Shown here piece by piece: positions 17,998 through 25,400 of a stretch of DNA of 64,000 nt. The notes under the pieces were generated by a model. The model worked only from the letters and a program-made list of their open reading frames with translations. It was not told the origin of the DNA and ran no database searches. Where the stretch lies: contig NZ_CP012040.1 in NCBI RefSeq assembly GCF_001050135.1, positions 2,887,001 through 2,951,000 of the forward strand. The letters are read 5' to 3'. A program made the position numbers and the translations under genes. Positions within the stretch are counted from its first letter, which is position 1, and the number at the start of each line of letters is the position of its first letter. This stretch comes from Cyclobacterium amurskyense. Lineage in GTDB: Bacteria > Bacteroidota > Bacteroidia > Cytophagales > Cyclobacteriaceae.

Positions 17998-18948
17998 ATG
18001 AAAACGAATCAATTTGGTAAAAAGGGTTGGATGCCAGACAGAATTGGAAACTTGAATGGTAAAATTTATATCATAACAGGTACCACAAGCGGAACAGGAT
18101 TTGAAGCTGCAAAAATCCTTCTTTCAAAAGGTGCAAAAGTGATAATGCTCAATAGAAACCTAAAAAAAGCGGAAGACACCATCACAATATTGAAACAAGA
18201 ATTGGGTAAAGATATTGAAGTAATTAACATTCAAATGGACTTATCCAAGCAAGCATCTGTAAAAAAAGCAGCTGAAGAAATATTAAAAACAGTTCCTCAA
18301 ATAGATGCTCTTATTTGTAATGCAGCAATTGCCCAAGTACCGAAACAGACGCTAACTGTAGACGGTTGGGAAAGTCAAATGGGAACGAATTACTATGGAA
18401 ATTGGACATTGCAAGCTTTATTGTTTCCGCTTATTGAAAAGTCCAAAGGTCGAATTGTAACAGTTGGAAGCATGGGTTATGATATGGGAATTAAAACCAT
18501 AAAATTCGATGATTTGAATTGGGACAAAGACTATACACCTAACGATGCTTATAGTCAAAGTAAACTCGCACAGATTATGTCAATGTACGAATTACAAGAT
18601 AGATTGAAAGAAGTTGGAAAAACAGATGTTAAAGCCTATGCGTGTCATCCTGGTTCTTCAAGAACCAACTTGATAAATACAAGCGGTAGTTTTATGATGA
18701 AATTCATCTTTAATCTGATGAAATTATCCCCACTAACACAATCTGCCGAGAGAGGTGCGTATCCCCAACTAATGTGTGCCACAGAGCGAAATCTTGACCA
18801 AAATGGTTTTTACGGACCTACAGGAAGAAGTAATTGGGTAGGTCCTGTTGGAGCACACAAAATAGAACCTCACGCTAAAGATAAAACAGTAGCAAAACGA
18901 CTATGGGAGGTTTCAGAAAAAGAGACAGGAGTAAAATGGAATATTTAA
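17998..18948 (+). CDS. Short-chain dehydrogenase/reductase
   Basis: This 316-residue NAD(P)-dependent oxidoreductase has the Rossmann fold of the SDR superfamily and resembles retinol/protochlorophyllide-reductase-type members. The cofactor loop is TGTTSGTGFEAAK, CNAAIA replaces the usual NNAG, VGSM carries the catalytic Ser, and YSQSK is the YxxxK pair. I start at the ATG at 17998, which follows an A-rich leader and fits the family; an alternative start at 17953 adds 15 unrelated residues. It heads a run with an AraC regulator (9-base gap) and a membrane protein, all inside one putative cassette. A+T content looks higher than in the housekeeping genes. The substrate is unknown. Confidence 0.88.
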   Translation: MKTNQFGKKGWMPDRIGNLNGKIYIITGTTSGTGFEAAKILLSKGAKVIMLNRNLKKAEDTITILKQELGKDIEVINIQMDLSKQASVKKAAEEILKTVPQIDALICNAAIAQVPKQTLTVDGWESQMGTNYYGNWTLQALLFPLIEKSKGRIVTVGSMGYDMGIKTIKFDDLNWDKDYTPNDAYSQSKLAQIMSMYELQDRLKEVGKTDVKAYACHPGSSRTNLINTSGSFMMKFIFNLMKLSPLTQSAERGAYPQLMCATERNLDQNGFYGPTGRSNWVGPVGAHKIEPHAKDKTVAKRLWEVSEKETGVKWNI

Positions 18949-18957
18949 ATTAGTGAA

Positions 18958-19869
18958 ATGAAACACTTCAAAACCTTATCATCCTATTTAAAGTATTTGG
19001 AGTTGCCTCGTCCAGAGCACCCAATGTTGAGTGTTTTTAATTCAAAAGGCGATGGCTACTTGCCTTGTCCAAAAGAAAGTTCACCACCAATTACCAATGA
19101 CTGCTATACCATTAGTTTTAAAAAGTTTGTAGAAGGCAATTTAAACTACGGTCGCACCCAATACGATTTTACTAATGGTGCATTGTTTTTCATCTCACCA
19201 AGACAAGTCTTGCAATGGGATAATAGCGTAATTTTTGAACAAAGAGGGTTTTCTATAAATTTTCATGAAGATTTTTTGAAAGGAACAGAATTAGCACAAC
19301 GCATAAAAAAATATGGTTTCTTTTCATATTCCGTAAATGAAGCTTTGCACCTTTCGCCTAAAGAAGAAAAACAAATAGAATCCATTGTAGAAAATATTGA
19401 AATTGAATATCAAAACAACCAAGACGAGTTTAGTAAAGGCATCATCATTTCTCAATTGGACACCTTGCTCAAATACGCAAACCGTTTTTATGAAAGGCAG
19501 TTTTTAAATCGAAAAGAATTATCCAATAATTTGTTGGAGCAGTTTAATCATTATTTGGACTCATATTTTGAATCGGGAAAACTACAAGAAAATGGCATTC
19601 CGAACATAGAGCAGGTAGCAGATGAATTGTCTGTTTCACAACGTTATTTAAGCGATACGCTTAAAAAACAAACAGGCAAAACCACAACTGAACATTTGCA
19701 ATTGTATTTAATTGACGAAGCAAAAAACATTTTACTGCAACCAAATAAAACTGTATCAGAGGTTGCTTATGAATTAGGGTTTGAATATCCAGCCTATTTT
19801 TCGAGACTGTTCAAAAAGAAGGAAGGTATAAGTCCATCTAAATACAGAGAAAAATATAAACTAAACTAA
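18958..19869 (+). CDS. AraC-family transcriptional regulator
   Basis: This 303-residue regulator has an N-terminal sensing domain of about 190 residues and a C-terminal AraC double helix-turn-helix (about 200-303). The first helix pair is IEQVADELSVSQRYLSDTLKK; the second is VSEVAYELGFEYPAYFSRLFKK followed by GISPSKYR, the standard AraC signature. Placed 9 bases after the SDR gene and 1 base before the membrane-protein start, it probably controls its own operon. Such SDR-AraC pairs are common in Bacteroidota (family knowledge); the inducer is not evident. Confidence 0.9.
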   Translation: MKHFKTLSSYLKYLELPRPEHPMLSVFNSKGDGYLPCPKESSPPITNDCYTISFKKFVEGNLNYGRTQYDFTNGALFFISPRQVLQWDNSVIFEQRGFSINFHEDFLKGTELAQRIKKYGFFSYSVNEALHLSPKEEKQIESIVENIEIEYQNNQDEFSKGIIISQLDTLLKYANRFYERQFLNRKELSNNLLEQFNHYLDSYFESGKLQENGIPNIEQVADELSVSQRYLSDTLKKQTGKTTTEHLQLYLIDEAKNILLQPNKTVSEVAYELGFEYPAYFSRLFKKKEGISPSKYREKYKLN

Positions 19870-19870
19870 A

Positions 19871-20380
19871 ATGGAATTATTAAAATTAGCCACAGAATGG
19901 GCAAAAACGGAAGTCTTTTCGACCCGTTTCTTTATTTTTTTTGCAATTGGTTTTTTAATTGCCAGTATTGGATTTTGGCAATTAGGAAAAACAGATTTAG
20001 CAAAAGCTTATATCATTCCAACTTTAGTAGCAGGCATATTACTTTTGATCATTGGCAGCGGTCTTAACTACACAAATATTCAAAGAGTAAATCAATTTCA
20101 AAAGGACTTTAATACAGATACTTCTTCCTTTTATAAATCCGAAATAGAACGAACCGAAAGTACCTTAAAGGAATACACTGTCGTATTTAAAGTAATTCCT
20201 ATTTTAATTATTGTAGCTGCATTAATAATTCTGTTTATTAATACGCCTACTTGGAGAGCAATTAGCATTACATTCATTGCAATGTTAATAGTCATCTTGT
20301 TAGTTGACGGAACTGCACACTCGAGAATTGAAGCTTACCATAATGAATTGAAACTGGTGGACATAGAAAATAAAAAATAA
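19871..20380 (+). CDS. Small integral membrane protein, function unknown
   Basis: I do not recognise this 169-residue protein. Four probable membrane segments lie at about residues 20-37 (FFIFFAIGFLIASIGF), 47-64 (YIIPTLVAGILLLIIG), 107-125 (VIPILIIVAALIILFI) and 130-147 (AISITFIAMLIVILLV). A soluble loop with basic and acidic residues separates the two pairs, and a short charged tail ends in DIENKK. It starts 1 base after the AraC stop, so translation is likely coupled. Its stop codon lies 4 bases before the attC-like site, as in typical gene cassettes. Confidence 0.75.
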   Translation: MELLKLATEWAKTEVFSTRFFIFFAIGFLIASIGFWQLGKTDLAKAYIIPTLVAGILLLIIGSGLNYTNIQRVNQFQKDFNTDTSSFYKSEIERTESTLKEYTVVFKVIPILIIVAALIILFINTPTWRAISITFIAMLIVILLVDGTAHSRIEAYHNELKLVDIENKK

Positions 20381-20384
20381 CTAC

Positions 20385-20451
20385 ACACAACAAGGTGTAT
20401 AGTGCATAGCACCCTTCGGGATGCTACGACACAATACACTAAACGTTATGT
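20385..20451 (+). other. attC-like site 2
   Basis: ACACAAC on the left and GTTATGT on the right bound a 67-bp palindrome with a TTCG apical loop. Pairing runs through GGTGTATAGTG with its near-complement CACAATACACT and TAGCACCC with GGGATGCTA, leaving one extrahelical A, which is the classical attC fold. The upstream gene stops 4 bases before and the next gene starts 14 bases after. It is the clearest of the three sites. Confidence 0.75.
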
Positions 20452-20465
20452 GGCATTTAAAAAAC

Positions 20466-21284
20466 ATGAGACAACTATTCATAATATTCACTCTGATTTC
20501 ATTTAATGCTTGTTCACAGGACAAGCAGAAGAATGATATAGAAGTATATGAATTACCTGAAAGAATTCAATACGTAAACAATCCCAATTCAAATGATTCT
20601 CTCTGTATTTCTGAAATTGAAAGAGCAAAAAAAGATATTAATAATGGAAAGATTGTTTTTACACAAAGTGCAGGGTTTCTTTTCGGAGACATTCGATACG
20701 AAAGAGAACTGAGAGAACTCTGCAAGGAAAACGGACTTGTTTTTGAATTTGATTTAATTGGTTGTGTTGTATTTGAACATCAAACTCAAGGTTGTTATGG
20801 AGACTACATGGATAAAGTAATCATCGACAAATATGGAATTGACTTCAAAGAAAACCTGCATAAAGAAGCAGATAGTCTTTTCCTATCTCGAACTCAATCA
20901 GAAAATAAAATTGTAGAATACTGGGATTGTGACGAAAGGCCAAGATTGCCGAATGAAAATAAAAGAACAAGCGATTACATACCAAGTATTACTGTTGACA
21001 GTCTTGATATAAAGGAGAAAAAAGGAAATTATGGTGGTTGGCCATTCTTTGACTTAGGGTTTACTGTAGAAAAGGATAGTACAATTTCAGGATTTTATTC
21101 TCGCAACTTTGTAGCTCAGCTTGAAGAAAATGAAGAATATAAAAACGAACTTTTTGAAATTGCTGTAACACACATAAAGACGAAATATTCGACTTGGGTG
21201 CCTGGAAAAGTCAATGGTGTGCCTGTCAGGGCAAAAAATAACGTTAGAATATTTATAAAAAAAAGAATAAAAAACGCCACATAA
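20466..21284 (+). CDS. Cassette-encoded lipoprotein with TonB-like C-terminus
   Basis: This 272-residue exported lipoprotein is of unknown function. I choose the ATG at 20466, since it directly precedes a lipoprotein signal (RQLFIIFTLISFNACSQ, lipobox Cys about residue 16); an upstream ATG at 20421 lies inside the attC-like site. The middle region is charged and cysteine-containing, without a recognised domain. The end (ITHIKTKYSTWVPGK-type spacing, then NGVPVRAKNNVRIFIK) resembles the TonB C-terminal domain of energy-transducer-like proteins. Its TAA stop is part of the left arm of the third site. It is the only gene of its cassette. Confidence 0.72.
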   Translation: MRQLFIIFTLISFNACSQDKQKNDIEVYELPERIQYVNNPNSNDSLCISEIERAKKDINNGKIVFTQSAGFLFGDIRYERELRELCKENGLVFEFDLIGCVVFEHQTQGCYGDYMDKVIIDKYGIDFKENLHKEADSLFLSRTQSENKIVEYWDCDERPRLPNENKRTSDYIPSITVDSLDIKEKKGNYGGWPFFDLGFTVEKDSTISGFYSRNFVAQLEENEEYKNELFEIAVTHIKTKYSTWVPGKVNGVPVRAKNNVRIFIKKRIKNAT

Positions 21285-21336
21285 TAACTAAGCATTCTGA
21301 CGGCTGGAACAGCCTAGTCTGAATGCAGTGTTGAAC
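21276..21336 (+). other. attC-like site 3 (array end)
   Basis: GCCACATAA at 21276-21284 is the reverse complement of the cassette's own first bases (20446-20454). AAC at 21286-21288 and GTTGAAC at 21330-21336 bound a palindrome pairing GCATTC/GAATGC, GAC/GTC and GGCTG/CAGCC with extrahelical bases. GTTGAAC fits GTTRRRY fully. The left core carries a 3-base insertion, so this site is less regular than the other two. No further cassette is detected after it. Confidence 0.55.
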
Positions 21337-21362
21337 GAAGTGATGTTGGGAATTAGGGTTAC

Positions 21363-21438
21363 TATGGGGAATGGTTTTCTCCTTTTGCTTTTTTAGCTTT
21401 GGGAGAATGAAAAAGTTTTTGATTTTAAGTTGTTCTAT
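21363..21438. repeat. Diverged dispersed repeat, copy 1
   Basis: This stretch, beginning TATGGGGAATGGTTTTCT and ending TTGTTCTA, aligns over about 76-81 bases with 25401-25481. It lies 26 bases after the end of the cassette array. From 21439 to 22150 I see only the IS91-like fragment described separately and no gene. Confidence 0.55.
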
Positions 21439-21535
21439 GGCCTAGGGTTCTTTGGTTTAGTAGCTATTATTCATTAGGTAAAGGGTTTTGGAGTGAATTT
21501 GAGGCTGTTTTTGCCATTAGGGCATACCTGTCCCA

Positions 21536-21754
21536 TTAAGCTAAATGGCGCTTTTTATTTTGTTTCTTGATTTTGTTAAACCAGTTGGCTGGTGGCCCTC
21601 TTTGGTCGAAGCACGCCACTGTATGCAGTTCTCCGGTTTTGCAATAGGAACACTTTCTGAACAGGGAAGCCGGTTTTTCTCCTACTTCTATTACGACCTG
21701 ACCGACCTGACTGTCGATACTGACCTTATGTGTTGCCTTGAAGGCACTGGCCAA
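21536..21754 (-). pseudogene. IS91-like transposase C-terminal fragment
   Basis: The minus-strand frame gives about 72 residues with KCSYCKTGELHTV followed by CFDQRGPP and a basic tail. This combination of a CxxC knuckle, a short strand and RGPP resembles the very end of IS91-family transposases. It opens with TTG at 21754, with an in-frame stop five codons further upstream, and no transposase N-terminus can be read in any frame beyond it. I take it as a relic of a rolling-circle element. Recognition is by motif memory only, so confidence is limited. Confidence 0.35.
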
Positions 21755-22150
21755 GATTCCATAATGTCAGATGCGGGTAAAGACCTTTGGTCAGACCCCG
21801 ACTATAGGGACAAGTTAGGTAGCGTGAACCTGCTTAGGAATTCAGAAGCCTACAGTGTACAAGTTTCTTTTTCAACCTCTGGAATAATTTGGTATCTTCG
21901 ATACAAAATGCCCATGCTGGGCATACACAATGGCTATAAGTAATTGCTTGTGCTCATCTACTTCTCAAAATCTGTAGGGATTTTCAGTTTGGTGCGTACT
22001 TGCAAAGTTAAGTGTTAACTCACACAATTAGCTATAGCCGAGACCGTTACCAGTAAGGGGAAAACAAACTAGAAGACAAAGTGATAAATACTAAAAAAAT
22101 TCAATAACAATATAAGTTCTTGTTTTGAATGACAAAAATTAAATAACCAT

Positions 22151-22810
22151 ATGGATAAAACAATTAATTTATATAAAGATGTTAGTATAGAAAAGACAAA
22201 ATTAGGAAAATATGTAAGTGTTGGCGATAATTCAAGAATAGTAAATTGTCATTTAGAGGAATATGTTAGGGTAGACAGAAGAAACTACTTTCAAAATACT
22301 AGTATAGGTAAACACACGTATACAGGGTGTGACACAAGAATATATAACGCAACGATTGGGAAATTCTGTTCTATTTCTTGGCATGTTACTATTGGGGGAG
22401 GGGAACATAAGATTGATAGAATTACTACTCATGACTTTTTATACAATCCTAACTCTAATCTTAATATTTACAATACAAAGGATTGGCACAATAGATATGA
22501 GAAAAAAGTAATAATAGGTAATGATGTTTGGATTGGAGCAGGTAGCGTTATTTTAAGAGGTGTGGTGATTGGTGATGGAGCGGTGGTTGGAGCAAACTCT
22601 GTAATAACAAAAGATATTCCACCCTACGCAGTTGTAGCAGGAAATCCGGGAAGGGTAATAAAATTTAGATTTCCCGAAGATATAATTGATAGAATAATGA
22701 AACTGAATTGGTGGGATCTAGATGATTCGGTAATTATAAATGAGTTAGAATCGTTTAGAGATGGGGATATACTTCATACCCTTAATAAACTTGAAAAAAT
22801 TAAAAAATGA
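22151..22810 (+). CDS. Left-handed beta-helix acyltransferase (CatB/XAT-like)
   Basis: This 219-residue hexapeptide-repeat transferase probably acetylates a sugar or small molecule using acetyl-CoA. Imperfect hexapeptides run from about residue 10 to 165 (VSIEKTKLGKYVSVGDNS, ATIGKFCSISWHVTIGGGEH, VIIGNDVWIGAGSVILRGVVIGDGAVVGANSVI). The family signature AGNPGRVIKFRF follows. His in GGGEHKIDRITTH is placed like the catalytic His of xenobiotic acetyltransferases. The stop overlaps the start of the ATP-grasp gene by 4 bases (ATGA). Both genes are clearly more A+T-rich than the rest of the window. The arrangement suggests an orphan piece of a surface-polysaccharide or natural-product pathway. Confidence 0.88.
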   Translation: MDKTINLYKDVSIEKTKLGKYVSVGDNSRIVNCHLEEYVRVDRRNYFQNTSIGKHTYTGCDTRIYNATIGKFCSISWHVTIGGGEHKIDRITTHDFLYNPNSNLNIYNTKDWHNRYEKKVIIGNDVWIGAGSVILRGVVIGDGAVVGANSVITKDIPPYAVVAGNPGRVIKFRFPEDIIDRIMKLNWWDLDDSVIINELESFRDGDILHTLNKLEKIKK

Positions 22811-23814
22811 ATATATTATTAACGTCAGTAGGTAGAAGAGGCTATATTGTCGATTATTTTAAGCAAGTATCAAAAGATGCTAAGATTCATGTATGTAATA
22901 GTGTGTTTACAATTGCTTTCAGAAAAGCTGATTTTAGCTTTATTGCACCAAATATATATGACAATGATTATATTGATAGTTTAGTAGAGTATTGTAAAAA
23001 GCATAAGATAGATGCAATAATGTCGTTATTTGACATAGACCTAGTAGTTTTAGGTTCGTCAGAAAAGCGATTTGAGGAAATTGGTGTTAATTTAGTTCAT
23101 GCGCCACTGAAAACCCTTAAAATATGTAATGATAAATGGTTGACATTTAAATTTGCACAGGAAATAAACATTGCAACTCCTAAAACATATCTATCCATAG
23201 AAGATGCATTAAAGGAAATAGAGTCAAAGCGTGTTTATTATCCCTTAATTATAAAACCTAGGTTTGGTATGGGGTCTATTGGTCTGTATGTTGTAGACAA
23301 TAGAGAAGAGTTGCAAGTTCTGTATAATAAATGCAAAAATGAGGTGTTTAATTCCTATTTGAAGTATGAGAGTGCCGATTTTAAGGAAGAAAGTGTATTG
23401 ATACAAGAGTTTAAAAAGTCGAAAGAATATGGATTAGATATAATTAATGACTTGAATGGTAATTTTGTAACTGTAATTCCTAAAGAGAAGGTGGAGATGC
23501 GTTCTGGAGAAACAGATTTAGGTTTGACGGTTGACAATGCAAGATTTATTGAATTAGCTAAAAAATTATCCCAAGCAACTAAGCATAAGGGTATTCTTTC
23601 TGTGGATATACTTGCTGATGAGGCCGATACCTTGAATTTGTTAGAGATGAATTGTAGAATATCTGGACACTATCCAGTTGCGCATTGTGCTGGTGTAAAT
23701 TATCCAAAACAATTAATAGAATGGTTAAATAAAAAAGAAACTAACTTAGAAAATTTTGAGTATAAAAGAGGTGTATACGTAACAAAGGAGCTTCTGCCAG
23801 TTGTTTGGCAATGA
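22807..23814 (+). CDS. ATP-grasp ligase (CarB/PylC-like)
   Basis: This 335-residue ATP-dependent carboxylate-amine/thiol ligase probably joins an acid to a nucleophile through an acyl phosphate. The N-terminal Rossmann-like pre-ATP-grasp domain spans about 1-105 (NILLTSVGRRGYIVDYFKQ). The ATP-grasp domain follows: NDKWLTFKFAQEINIATPKTY, LIIKPRFGMGSIGLYVV (nucleotide loop), VLIQEFKKSKEYGLDI and LLEMNCRISGHYP (magnesium-binding Glu and Asn). It is co-transcribed with the acyltransferase by a 4-base overlap. Its substrate is not evident. The strongly A+T-rich codon use suggests horizontal transfer. Confidence 0.87.
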   Translation: MNILLTSVGRRGYIVDYFKQVSKDAKIHVCNSVFTIAFRKADFSFIAPNIYDNDYIDSLVEYCKKHKIDAIMSLFDIDLVVLGSSEKRFEEIGVNLVHAPLKTLKICNDKWLTFKFAQEINIATPKTYLSIEDALKEIESKRVYYPLIIKPRFGMGSIGLYVVDNREELQVLYNKCKNEVFNSYLKYESADFKEESVLIQEFKKSKEYGLDIINDLNGNFVTVIPKEKVEMRSGETDLGLTVDNARFIELAKKLSQATKHKGILSVDILADEADTLNLLEMNCRISGHYPVAHCAGVNYPKQLIEWLNKKETNLENFEYKRGVYVTKELLPVVWQ

Positions 23815-24382
23815 TACTCCTGTGCATATGAGTCGACACTAACAAGACCAGACTCAAGAAGTATCAAAAATAAAAGATTGCCAGTACCGAGCGTAACGAA
23901 CGGCTGAAAATTCGTTACCCAACTGTTTATAAGATGGTGGAACCGACCCATTGGTGTTGTCCTACAGGGGAGAACATCAAACCACCATAAGGTGCTTTGG
24001 TAAAGAGTCAAGGTATTGAGCGTTATGGAAAAGGCCAGGTCAAGAGCGTGGTCAGGCAAGGATAAAGGAGATGAATGCAAATGAACCTCTGATGAAGTGT
24101 CCCTGATACTCAGGGCAGGCTGAGAAAGTGCTACATTCTGTCAAAAGTGTTTGAAGTATGACAAACATTACGAGTTCAGTGGTTACCTGTTTATGACTGG
24201 ACGGCAGGGTTTAGCTATCTGGTTTTTCTTTACTTGTCATGGTAACGAAAGAAGACCCAAAATACGACCTTAAAATTACTACCCTTGTTCAAATAAGGGG
24301 GGTAAGGTTGAAGAACAGCTAAAATAGGAGCTTCTTTGCCATAAAATATATACTTTTTGACCATCCAATTAAAACTACAATA
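23815..24382. other. Gene-less multi-hairpin stretch, possible group II intron relic
   Basis: No credible gene is seen in these 568 bases. Several stems are: GTAACGAA (23893-23900) with TTCGTTAC (23911-23918), ATGGTGG (23934-23940) with CCACCAT (23982-23988), CCATAA (23985-23990) with TTATGG (24023-24028, exclusive with the previous), and CCCTGA (24101-24106) with TCAGGG (24110-24115). The GNRA-like single strands and general look recall domain I of a group II intron, but no domain V hairpin and no maturase gene can be identified. Any assignment is tentative. Confidence 0.3.
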
Positions 24383-25102
24383 ATGTTAGCCACTACTCGA
24401 GAAAAATTACAAACTGTTAGTACTGCCACACTAGCCACAGCCTTGTTTAAACGAGGTCTTAAAAATCAATTCATTCAAGGGGTTAAGCCATTGGAAAAAG
24501 GGAAGCCTACCATGGTGGGAGTAGCCTTTACTTTACGGTATATTCCTGCAAGGGAAGATCTTAATCCCATTACTGTATTTCAAGACCCTAGACATCCTCA
24601 ACGGGTGGCGGTAGAAACCTGCCCCAGTGGAGCGGTTTTGGTTATCGACAGTCGAAAAGACAGTAGGGCGGCTTCTGCAGGTTCTATTTTGGCTTCTCGC
24701 CTGATGGTCCGTGGTGCTGCAGGGATTGTTACGGATGGGGGATTTCGGGATTCCGCTGAAATTGCCAAGTTGGACATGCCTTCCTATCACCATTCCCCTT
24801 CTGCCCCGACCAATTTAACTTTACACCAAGCCATAGACATCAATGTACCTATTGGGTGCGGTGACGTGGCTGTTTTCCCTGCTGATGTGGTAGTAGGTGA
24901 TGATGATGGGGTAATCGTTATTCCTGCTCACTTGGCTGATGAAATCGCCGATGAGGCCATAAGCATGACCCTTTACGAAGATTTTGTAACCGAAAGGGTA
25001 TTGGAAGGACATCGCATCGTAGGATTGTATCCGCTCACCTTAGAAGCGAATAAAAAAGAATTTGAGCTGTGGAAACAAAAAATGGAGGCTTCAAAGGACT
25101 GA
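24383..25102 (+). CDS. RraA/HMG-CHA aldolase family protein
   Basis: This 239-residue protein belongs to the RraA-like family, which includes RNase E inhibitor RraA and class II pyruvate aldolases. The family core is AGSILASRLMVRGAAGIVTDGGFRDS, in which Arg and Asp bind metal and substrate in the aldolases. GCGDVAVFPADVVVGDDDGVIVIP is the other hallmark block. With no RNase E partner in view and an intact RD motif, an oxaloacetate-decarboxylase/4-hydroxy-4-methyl-2-oxoglutarate aldolase-type activity is more likely than RNase control, but this is inference. It sits alone between the hairpin region and repeats. Confidence 0.85.
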   Translation: MLATTREKLQTVSTATLATALFKRGLKNQFIQGVKPLEKGKPTMVGVAFTLRYIPAREDLNPITVFQDPRHPQRVAVETCPSGAVLVIDSRKDSRAASAGSILASRLMVRGAAGIVTDGGFRDSAEIAKLDMPSYHHSPSAPTNLTLHQAIDINVPIGCGDVAVFPADVVVGDDDGVIVIPAHLADEIADEAISMTLYEDFVTERVLEGHRIVGLYPLTLEANKKEFELWKQKMEASKD

Positions 25103-25115
25103 ATCAAATAGCCTG

Positions 25116-25158
25116 AATTGAACCGCAGCCTGAGCCTGTCGAAGGGAACGGTTCAATT
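25116..25158. repeat. REP-like core in a 10-bp hairpin
   Basis: AATTGAACCG at 25116-25125 and CGGTTCAATT at 25149-25158 form a perfect stem enclosing one copy of the CTGAGCCTGTCGAAG core seen at 16221-16516. It lies 14 bases after the RraA-like gene and could act as a terminator or a REP insertion. Confidence 0.55.
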
Positions 25159-25171
25159 TAGGCAACACTTC

Positions 25172-25362
25172 AACCCGAAATATGCAATAGACATTCTATT
25201 ACGTGCTGAAATCGCTTTAAAATCAGCCACTTCGTTGCTGTTTTCAATTTCACCATAGCGGTGCTATGCTAAAATCTCCAAACAGTCTGATTTTCTTGCG
25301 ATTGCAACACTTCCCGTAAACACGGGACAGGCTATTACGAATCCTATTACATAATCCGGGTT
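25172..25362 (+). repeat. Dispersed intergenic repeat, copy A (191 bp)
   Basis: The segment is nearly the reverse complement of 58185-58354 over its whole length, from AACCCGAAATATGC to AATCCGGGTT. Copy A carries about 21 extra bases near 25308-25333, including the small hairpin CCCGT/ACGGG. The interior holds CACCATAGCGGTGCTATG, itself partly palindromic. No ORF spans it. Together with the hairpin before it and the short repeat after it, this is what occupies 25103-25658. Confidence 0.8.
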
Positions 25363-25400
25363 CAATGAATTAGTAAAAGGGTGCCTGGTATAATGCTTTT

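Larger units (their letters stand above)
17394..21336 (+). mobile_element. Integron-type gene cassette array without integrase (CALIN-like)
   Basis: Three consecutive cassettes are delimited by attC-like palindromes at 17813-17899, 20385-20451 and 21276-21336. Each cassette's first bases are the reverse complement of its own end: GTTGTATTGA (17394) with TCAATACAAC (17810), GTTGTGTGTA (17893) with TACACACAAC (20382), and TTATGTGGC (20446) with GCCACATAA (21276). This is expected if each cassette was a circle with its own attC before integration at G/TT. In the third cassette AAC follows after a 3-base insertion. Genes in cassettes two and three end within about 5 bases of, or inside, the site, as is usual. 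No tyrosine integrase, attI or Pc promoter is recognised in the window. Confidence 0.7.

Noticed and set aside
21545..21943. Plus-strand 132-codon frame
   Set aside because: It is antisense to the IS91-like fragment, has unbiased composition and no recognisable domain.
23700..24080. Minus-strand 126-codon frame
   Set aside because: It overlaps the end of the ATP-grasp gene and the hairpin region and has no family features.
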